A stretch of 64,000 nt of DNA from assembly GCF_902806685.2 (NCBI RefSeq), contig NC_048562.1, positions 6,276,249 through 6,340,248 of the forward strand. Reading direction: 5' to 3'. Source of the DNA: Maniola hyperantus. Lineage: Eukaryota > Arthropoda > Insecta > Lepidoptera > Nymphalidae. Positions 55,860-64,000 of the stretch are shown here, piece after piece (positions within the stretch are counted from its first letter, which is position 1; each line of letters starts with the position of its first letter). The notes below the pieces were generated by a model. That model did not search any database. It was not told where the DNA came from and was given only the letters and a program-made list of their open reading frames with translations. The translations under genes and the position numbers were made by a program.

Positions 55860-56400
55860 TGCAACAAGAATAAAGGCGAGACCGCAATTACAGCGGCGCT
55901 GCACCACAAAAAGCGTCAAAATAACGTTTCAATCGTTTCGTATGGTGCAATGTCGCACACTAGAGCGGCGCTGCACAACGCGATGCTGCGCGTCACATCA
56001 TGAGAAATAGAGCTCCCACGGTATTCTGAGAACATTGGCTGCGAAAACCCTTTTATGAAGCACTGTACATAAACACCAAGTGGTCAAGGGGGGGTATTAC
56101 AGGGGGATTTAGCGTTCCGGTACGATGCCGTGTAGAAACCAAAGGGGAGGAAGGTTTAATAAAATCTGCCATACCCCTTCCAGGTTAGTTAAATCGCCTC
56201 TAAGGTTGAACAAGTTATAGATGTTTAAAAATTGCTTTTCTTCTAATTGCTGTGAGAGCAAAAGGTACAGATTTTGTGAGTTTGTGTGTATGTAAAAACT
56301 GCCATACCCCTTCCATGTTAGCCCGCTACCATCTTAGACTGCATCATCACTTACTACTAGGCGAGATTGCAGTCAAGGGCTAACTTGTATCTCAATAAAT
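55860..56400. repeat. Mixed old repeats
   Basis: Bases 55880-55985 carry CAGCGGCGCTGCAC twice (AGCGGCGCTGCACCAC and AGCGGCGCTGCACAAC). Bases 56110-56390 resemble the interspersed body also seen at 7085-7380. Confidence 0.5.
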
Positions 56401-59207
56401 AAATAAATAGATGATAGGAAAGTTTAAGGGAAGGGAAGGTAAGTCATAATAAAACAAGATAGGTAATTAATTAGTTACAGTTTATTACATCGATGTAAGT
56501 TATACAATGCCCCAGCTTAATACAAGCCAGCTGCCGGCGTTATACATAAATTGTATAATTATACATTATACACCAAGGCCCTTACTAATAAAAATTTACA
56601 CATTTGCCCAGTTTTTACTTCAGTCGTACTTGCATGTTCCGTGTAATTTTAATCAGTAAAGACCTATGAATAAAATCTCAAAATAATATTAACAAATCAA
56701 TATATTTAGTCCAAAAAATAATTCAAATCGATTAATTACACAAAAAAAAATAGAATTAGTAAAAATTTATTTGGTTTCTACATTTATACTGTGATTAAAA
56801 ATATTATTTAAATTATTGTAAACAATTGTAAGGTTTAATTTATACAATAGTATAAACATAATATCAGTATTTGTAAAGAAATCTGCGAATATAATTCATT
56901 CGTAAAAAAATTCAATAGGTACTCGTCGTTGCAGAAAAAGTAAAAAAAAATACAAGTAGGTATAGTATACACTGATGTCAACAATAAACACTGATGTCAA
57001 CAATAAAATATCTGTCAAATGTATATTGAATTTGACATGTCAAGTTTACAATGTAAAATCGAGCCCATATTACTGACTACTCAGTACTCAGGTAAAATAC
57101 AGTTAATATAAATATTAAAAAGATACACGTGTACTTCTAGTTCCAGTTATACACTACAATACACAATTATATATTTCTTAAGCAATATAGCGCGTTATAT
57201 AATTATACAAACATTGTACACATTATACAAATATTATACAGTTTCTTTAAAACAAAATCTCACTACAGAGATATTGTCAAAAAGAAAATGTATAATAGAG
57301 TATTCAAAACTAAGATATAAAGAGTTAAAAACTGCCAAAATGTTATTTAATTTTACTATAAGCCCTTAGAATAAGGAATTTAATAACTTAATACAAACAT
57401 AGAAAAAAAAAAAAATGACAAATAAAAAAAAAATTGTTTGCTTGAAACTAATTAAATTTTCCATAAAATAAGGCTCAAATTACAGAAAAAATCCGTATCT
57501 TTTTTTTACAAAAAAAGACCTTTTTTCTGTTAGTTGCACTGCTTTCTCTAAGACGATGATAGAATTTTAGATTTTTACGGTTTTCGATCTAAGACTTATG
57601 ATAATGTATAATCTAAATATCTACTGTATAATAAAATCTAATAAATTGGTGTTTCATTACCTTCAGTGGACGTTTCGCTTACGCGGGCATCACTATACTA
57701 AAACTATTTAAAAAATAAAATAATATTTTTTCTCTTGTAACATAAATATTCCTAAAAATAATCTGCAATTTTAAGGCACCTTTTCATCTTAAAAATAAAT
57801 GTACTTCATAACTTAAAATTGGTTTTAAAAAGGGCCCTTTGAAATAAAAATTGTAATAATATAAAATGATATCGTTAATAATATTTTAAAATAAGCAAAT
57901 GTCAAAAAATAGAAAGGGCCCCGATCAAAACTGTCAAATAAAAATATCTTTTCTTATATTATAATCTGTCGAGACGGGTGACGAGATTTCGGTCGTTGTC
58001 ATTATGCTACAAAAAAATACAAAACATACTTTATCTGTACCAAATTATATATCAATGCAATAAAAGCTATATTTCTAACACTAGCAACACTAGAATACTT
58101 AGTATATAAATATTAATTTTCAAAACATGCTTTCACATTTTTAGTAATTTTATAAGATTTCATAAGCAATTTTTCACATAAAACTACTACTTCAGATTTT
58201 TTCTTAATTAGTAACATTAGCTGCTAAAACCTAAAGCTTAAATTATAATTTTATATAATTATGAATAGATATCTCAATAAAAGACAAAAATAACTTTTTT
58301 GTGAATACAAATTATATACATCAAATTTTTTAAGCTTATGAAACCTTTGCAGTTACACGATTATTTTTAGTCGATTAGTCGAAAAAAAAGTTCTTAGTTA
58401 GTCGATAAAATTTTCAATTAATATAATTATAAAATTGCACCAAACATCACTACAAACTATCAATAGAAATAAAAAATTTATTTATCTTTATTTTATATAC
58501 ATTATACAATTTTTTAAACACTTATACAAAACCTAAGGCTTGTCTATGGCACTTTACACTTCGGACCTATGCTTTTCTATTTTTATTTGTATCTATCATA
58601 CAAGACTTTAGAGAATATTTCAAGATTGAATTTCAGAAATTGTCATCTCACTGTAATCTAATAAATATTACTGTACCTACTCTAGTAATAAGAACGAAGA
58701 TGGACATCACAAATTAGTTTATTTTTCGGGTTAAAAACGAGAAGTAATTTAAATTAATTTTATTTTAAATCAAGTCGAAATATGTATATAAAATATATAA
58801 AAAAAGATTCCGACGAATTGAGAACCTCCTCCTTTTTTGAAGTCGGTTAAAAATCAAAATTGATTTTAGTAACTTTTTACTTTAAGTAAGATATAAAACC
58901 TATAAAAATCGTAATTTGACGTTACAAAAACCTAGTATAATATTTAAAAAAAATTGTACCTACCACTTCTATACAGTTAGATTTCAGCATAATATTTTAT
59001 TATTTTGTTGTACTATTTTTGACAGTACTTAAAGACTTTAAAAAGTCTGTCAAATATTTAAATGAGGTTTTAGTGAAACATACATAGACCCGATAGCTTT
59101 TATATAATATACAGTTATATTTTTATTATATCCATAAATATTTCGTAAAGGCACTAACAATAATATAATATAAAGTATGTTCACTTAGAAATTCCCAACT
59201 AGACTAA
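56401..59207. other. Very AT-rich stretch without genes; possible far 3' UTR of the 62-kb gene
   Basis: No frame above 60 codons, few recognisable repeats and long A and T runs. On the minus strand, AATAAA signals occur (for example from TTTATT at 56483). Whether this is transcribed cannot be told from sequence. Confidence 0.4.
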
Positions 59208-59459
59208 AGGTATGATTCCGAACCACGCTGCACGCAGCAGCGCTGCCGCAACAGTGCTGTCACCAGCTGTCACAGTCCTGTCGCGGCAATGTTCCGCTAC
59301 ATTGCTGCCGCGACATTGCTGCCTAGCTGGGAATGTAATGTCAAATAAGCTTAGAGATTGTACGTGGACCAGTAGTGCCGCGACAGGACTGTGGCAGCTG
59401 GTGACAGCACTGTTGCGGCAGCGCTGCTACTGCGTGCAGCGTGGTTCGGAATCATACCT
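59208..59459. mobile_element. MITE-like foldback with about 90-base arms
   Basis: Left arm from AGGTATGATTCCGAACCACG and right arm ending in its complement pair over about 90 bases with a 3-base GTA difference near the arm start. TA flanks on both sides would fit a Tc1/mariner-type duplication. It is GC-rich against AT-rich surroundings. The 90-codon frame inside it is a by-product. Confidence 0.82.
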
Positions 59460-59689
59460 AGAAATACTAAAATGTACTAGTTAATCCACAAATACTTAAC
59501 CCGAGAGCTGGCAGCTACCTTGGTCAAATAATTAGTTCGGCCATCCAAAGGGGTAATGCTGCCAGCGTCTTGGGTACAATGCCTCGCTGCGGTGGTCACG
59601 ATGAGGTTTTAGATTTAATTTATTTTAGTTTTAATTTAATGTTTTCTTTTACTTTTAATTTAGATATATGTTTCAATTAAGCCAGATCC

Positions 59690-59910
59690 TTCTTTCCACG
59701 CACGTGCAAACTGTGGAACCAACTCCCATCGGCGGTGTTCCCACTAGATTATAACATGGGGTTATTCAAGGGGCGGACCAACAAATTCCTAAAAGGCCGG
59801 CAACGCATCGGCGGCTCCTCTGGTGCTGCAAATGTTCATGGGCGGCGGTAATCACTTAACATCAGATGACCCGCCTGCTCGTTTGCTCGCTATATCTATT
59901 AAAAAAAAAA
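59690..59910 (+). mobile_element. LINE 3' remnant (C-terminal end of reverse transcriptase protein)
   Basis: The translation holds CKLWNQLPSAVF, NMGLFKGRTNKFLKGR and GGSSGAANVHG, the C-terminal signature of a lepidopteran non-LTR element, ending with TATATCTATT and an A run. Confidence 0.7.
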
Positions 59911-61424
59911 TTAGGTACCAGAATCCTTCCCACGCTTTTTAGATACTAAAATTTACATTTTAGTCTAGAAAAGGCAAGTCAACTCATACTTAACCGTGGA
60001 GAGTTAACTTTTGAATATTTGGAATTTTCTAAGTGAACAGTGTATGTACTTAGTTTTTTTCAAATTTTGGCGGCACACGCGGCTTTCAGGCACAATATTT
60101 TTGAATTTTCATATATTATAATAATTTAAAGTAAGCACCAGTAGGGTTCTATAAAATCTCTCGTTAAAAAGTCCTATGAAAAAACTTTTTTTAATTTAAT
60201 AGGTATAAGTCCCACAAATTGCTAAGCGCGTGGCTGCCATTTTAGTGACGTCAGCACTAGACTGAAGTTTCGAACTGATAGTATATTTTTACTTAAATAT
60301 ACGTCAAATGACGTCATTTCGATGTTAATGAGACACGGTTCCAGCGCAAAAGCAAATTGCGGGGCTTGTAAGTAAGAATAATTAATCTTTAGACTTTTTA
60401 AATGTTATATTTCATTATAAAGGCATTTATAATAAGGTTCCTCGAGGGATTAGCACTTTGTGAGTTTAAGAGCAAGACAAAATATAGTCAGAACTACATT
60501 TTATGAAGAAAAAAAATATCATAAAACGTTCAAAAATCTTGATTTTAAGGCGCCTGTCTACTAAAACGATTTGGAGCGGGGACGTACAGAAGACCAATCA
60601 GAATATACAAAAATGACGCAATAAAACGTCAGCTATAAACAATTTGATTAGATATTTATTTTTATATTTATTTATATCAAAACCAAAATTTCCAAATTAA
60701 ATTGGTTTCTTCGTGCTCGTAAGCATGTGATGGCTTGTCTGAACAATAGGATATTTGACAGGTTTTTGAAAACTGTTCTACGTTAATCACTGATGTCTAA
60801 GCACTATAGAAAATGTATCTTTTACGTTCCATTACATATGGTTTAATTTCTTTTTATGTTGTTTTTTTAAAATACAAACTTATGTTACATTACTGTAAAG
60901 CTGTAAGTGTTGAAAATACAAAAAAAATATAATAAAAAATTATAGTATAAAATGAAATTGGTCTGCTAGACATCTACGCTCCGCACCGTTTTAATGGTCA
61001 AGTACCCTTATAGGCATTTTAGAATTTCTTTCTAACTGCTGAATCTAGATAAGTATAGGCACTAAATATTACACTTCTAAAATAAGAGCACCTTCGATTA
61101 TATCCTAAATCTACATTTAATCAGATTTTAATGCATAAATGCAAACTCATAAATAAAAACGCAAGCACAAAACATGGCTGAAATATTATAGAACGTACTC
61201 TGAATTTGCTCAGACCATTAATAATACCTTCCAGGTAGTACGGACTGAGTTTCTTGTGGGCTCTTCTCAGACTTGGGCGCGATTAGAACCCTCGTAGCTT
61301 TAGTTTTAAGTTTACGTAGTTAATTCTCACCTCCATCATTATTTTACAAATCCAACAATAGGGTCTTGAGTGTAGTAATAAAATAATGCCTAAAACCCAG
61401 CCTGCTCAGATTTAAAGTCCAATT
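59911..61424. other. Spacer without a supported gene
   Basis: AT-rich; the segment 60700-60750 is shared (reversed) with the insert in family C at 34359-34450. Confidence 0.5.
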
Positions 61425-61530
61425 AAAATGAGACAGGTTTGTCGCTGACAAAAGCCTGTCTTGTTTTAACTCTAAGTACAGTCTGAGCAAAGTCCAAAGT
61501 ACGTTCTATAGATCTCAGCCTAACTTGATG
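61425..61530. repeat. Palindromic repeat of the 7180/20867 type
   Basis: AAAATGAGACAGGTTTGTCGC pairs with GACAAAAGCCTGTCTTGTTTT, followed by GTCTGAGCAAAGTC and CTATAGATCTCAGCCTA. Confidence 0.6.
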
Positions 61531-61659
61531 CAACCTTTAAAAACTATTGTAGAAACACATTTGCAATACGCACGTTGTGTAAGAGTGTTACTCAACGGGA
61601 ATGTTTTGAAATTGTTGGCACCTTGTGTCAGTGTTACACACGGGGGTGTGACTCAACGG

Positions 61660-61870
61660 GAATAACCCACCTTCACACACCTTTGAGAACATTATGGAGA
61701 ACTCTCAGGCATGCAGGTTTCCTCACGGTATTTTCCTTCACCGTTAAAGCAAGTGATATTTAATTAATTAAAACGCACATAACTGCGAAAAATTAGAGGT
61801 GCGTGCCCGGGATCGAACCCCCGACCTCCGATTAGAAGGCGGACGTCTTAACCACTAGGCTATCATCATT
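61660..61870 (-). mobile_element. SINE-2 copy, reverse orientation, intact tRNA-like head
   Basis: Body CACACCTTTGAGAACATTAT to the reversed head: GGGATCGAACCCCCGACCTC (box B) and CGTCTTAACCACTAGGCTAT (box A). Confidence 0.8.
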
Positions 61871-61987
61871 GCTTCCGTTATAGTACGCGCAAACGAAGTA
61901 GTCCTATCTGAACACGAGGCGGACGACTGCGCATTGTACAAAAACAGGTCTCAGCCGGCCTACTGTATTTATAACGCGTAAAATTTA

Positions 61988-62098
61988 ACTCCTCATGCGC
62001 CATTTTAACTTTTTGTGTCAAATTTCATGTCAAAAGTACGATTATTTTAAAGGCGAACCGTACTTTTATCCCATAGAGTTAAAATGGCGCGTGAGGAG
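61988..62098. repeat. Foldback element near the 62-kb gene stop
   Basis: ACTCCTCATGCGCCATTTTAAC pairs with GTTAAAATGGCGCGTGAGGAG; related in arm sequence to 30835-30943. It ends about 140 bases from the stop codon and probably lies in the 3' UTR. Confidence 0.65.
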
Positions 62099-62235
62099 CC
62101 ATGTTGTAAATTGACAGCTCTTTTACTCAAGATACGTGGCATGACGAATTGTAAATGTGTTTCTACCATAAGTCTACCAAAATCTACTCAAAAACAACAT
62201 CAAGCAAAACATAACCTATAAAAGAATTCAAACCT

Positions 62236-63322
62236 TTAGAGGTTCCCAAACTTCTTAGTCACCGTAGAACTGCTCTCCGATTTGTGCGAACTAGTCATAA
62301 CAGATTTCTTTTCGATAATTTCGGATGTAACCGATTTTGTCGAGAACCTTTTGTCCATCGAATCGATTTCCTTCACTAAATCGGATGGTTTTTTAACTTT
62401 GGTTACACTTGTAGTCGCTTGGTAATCGGATGTTTGGAAATCGGATGGTCGCATGAATGATCGACTTGTATCCGAACTCAATTTCGACTCTAAAGTGTTG
62501 AAGCGAGAGTCCAAAGTGCTGTAACGTGAATCGTTATCGAATTTCGATAGTTCGTCGATCCCTTCGAGTTTAATCGGTTCGTATTTCGTGTTTGTTGTCG
62601 TTAAGTTAACTGGTGAAGAGCTATAGATGGTGGTTTTGGTTATTTTCTGAGTGCCGTTCGGTATTTCCTTTACTTCTGTGGTTGTCTCCTCAAAGAAGTT
62701 GGGTCCGCCAAAGCTATGGACGTCTTTTCCATATGGGGACGAAATCCTTTCATATTCTGGTGTTACGGCTTTCACCATATCCATGTTTTTGGAATAATCC
62801 ACAAAATCTGTTTTGGCGTTTTTGGCGTAGTCCACAAAGTCTGTTTTGGCTGTCTTGGAGTAATCCATAAAATCGGTTTTGGCCGTTTTAGAATAGTCCA
62901 CAGTTTGACTTTTAGCCGGAGTAGACGTGGCAAAGGGGGATTTCGTTTCTTGCCTGGTTTCCGTTTTGAAAAACTCTGTTTTTGGATACGACTGGTACGA
63001 CTCGCTTTTGATTGTGAATTCGGACTGTTTCGTGCCACCTGGGATCGCTTCAGTTGACTTTTTATGCTCGGTAAAAGTCTGTCCGACACCGTCGAAAGGT
63101 TTTTTAAGCGTAGAATAAATTGGTTCAGGTGTTTCATCGAATTTCAAGTCGCGGGCGTTAAATTTCGGGCTCATTGGCGGTACTTTAGGTGCGTCGTAGC
63201 CATATTTCTGTTCTTTATAGAACTGGTTTGATGATTCGAAATGACGCTGCTCGTCCGTCTTCGAGGATTGGGTGTAGAATTCGTTGGTCGGTCTCGGCGT
63301 GTCGTATAAACGGGTTTCGTAG
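62236..63322 (-). CDS. Last coding exon of an unrecognised Ser/Thr/Lys-rich protein
   Basis: On the minus strand the frame is open from an acceptor (AATTTTCAG at 63331-63323) to the TAA at 62238-62236, about 361 residues. One base at 63322 completes the previous codon. An internal Met lies at 63174, but the frame continues upstream to the acceptor, so this is not the start. It has about 3.5 units of an 11-residue repeat (DYSKTAKTDFV type; about 62785-62905), repeated KTEF/KTET motifs, two SRY/SRF..TLDS/TLES motifs near 62470-62530, and ends TVTKKFGNL. No enzyme or binding domain is seen; composition suggests a flexible cytoskeletal or muscle-type region, but that is a guess. The rest lies beyond the right edge. 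Opposite-strand frames here are shadows. Confidence 0.8.
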
Positions 63323-64000
63323 CTGAAAATTCATTACTTTGCCATTATACAGTTAGGTTAACTTAATAGTTAAAGCCGTAACCGGAAAAGTAACCGTCAC
63401 CAGAGTCTTGAGTGCAATTTTTGAGTGAAAAATCGTCACTGAAGTTAGTGAGAGATGACAATATCGTGGAAACTTTACCATAAATTGTAGCGGTATTCAT
63501 AATATAACTTATTACCACTAAGCATCCTTGCTTAGAATAAATAAATAGAAAAGAACAGCACATCTAGTAAGCAATTGAAAACTACCAATGGACCCAGCAT
63601 CAAAGTTTGACAGTGTGATAATCGCAATCTGATTGGCTGACATCCTCATTGGCTAAGGTGCACTATTGCGACAAAAATATTCAGCCAATCACAACAATTA
63701 CAACTGTCGCAACGTGTGTGCTAGGCCCTATTGGTCTTCTAAACAAATTGAGAGATTAGAACCAACTTTAAAGACGAGTTTTGACTATAAAAGTTACACT
63801 CTTGACTGTACATGCCATGCGTCTAATGTTAACCACAAAATGTTTTAATGATTATTATTATTAACAAACTACAGATGCCCTAGATTGTCGTCTAGTTATA
63901 AACTAATACCTTTGGCAGGATTTAGAAAACAACACATTTTTGTGGATATTTATACAATAGTGTCCTAGCAAAAAATGTGATTCTATCCATATTTTCTATA
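63323..64000. other. Intron of the 62-kb gene with a repeat
   Basis: Bases 63595-63735 (TCGCAATCTGATTGGCTGAC and CAGCCAATCACAACAATT) match 26510-26640, a CCAAT-rich interspersed repeat. The next upstream exon is not in the window or not recognisable. Confidence 0.55.

Noticed and set aside
62613..63137. Several frames of 63-121 codons on both strands over the right-hand exon
   Set aside because: They are shadows of the repeat-containing minus-strand coding exon.

Overview
This is a eukaryotic, insect-type window, almost certainly from a moth or butterfly. The genes are split by introns with GT-AG borders. The spacers are AT-rich and packed with small hairpin elements, tRNA-derived SINEs and CTAG-ended Helitron-like repeats of the kind common in Lepidoptera. 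Species cannot be named from the sequence. Most long open frames are repeats or antisense shadows. I rebuilt the real genes by joining exons at consensus splice sites and checking that codon phase is kept across each junction.

Gene layout. (1) 981-1773, minus: an internal exon of an unrecognised Ser/Asp-rich protein; a decayed partial copy lies at 409-695, linked to Helitron-like sequence. (2) 4788-8970, plus: a secreted single-domain von Willebrand factor type C (SVWC) protein with eight cysteines and, in the full six-exon model, a basic tail with a furin-type site. (3) 10208-16434, plus: a complete six-exon Atf-2 orthologue (N-terminal C2H2 finger, TPTPT phosphorylation motif, C-terminal bZIP) of 570 aa whose basic region departs from the bZIP consensus. 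(4) 27921-46427, plus: a four-exon Ly6/uPAR three-finger, probably GPI-anchored protein of 148 aa. Its 16-kb second intron holds a young Jockey-type LINE (31346-32935) and a young 8.1-kb LTR element (36494-44588). (5) 62236-63322, minus: the last coding exon of an unrecognised Ser/Thr/Lys-rich protein with 11-residue repeats.

The spacers hold recurring families, named here for reference. Family A: Helitron-like, begins near ATAAATGCGAAAGTGTG and ends in a CGCG..CGCG hairpin then CTAGT. Family B: Helitron-like, begins near AAAGGAAAAGGTGACTGACT with the same kind of 3' end. Family C: about 350-550 bp, bounded by AGGGTTCCGTAC and its complement. SINE-1: tRNA-type head with GGTCGACGGTTCAAACCC. 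SINE-2: tRNA-type head with TAGCCTAGTGGTTAGGACG. Several one-off foldback (MITE-like) elements and one hAT-type element with an 8-bp target duplication are also present.

The genes do not form a pathway: a secreted protein, a stress-responsive transcription factor and a cell-surface protein sit side by side. The main points of interest are the altered basic region of Atf-2, splice acceptors of Atf-2 embedded in or beside transposons, the SVWC gene with possible intron-retention isoforms, the non-autonomous LTR element with nearly identical LTRs, and the Helitron-linked exon duplication at the left end.
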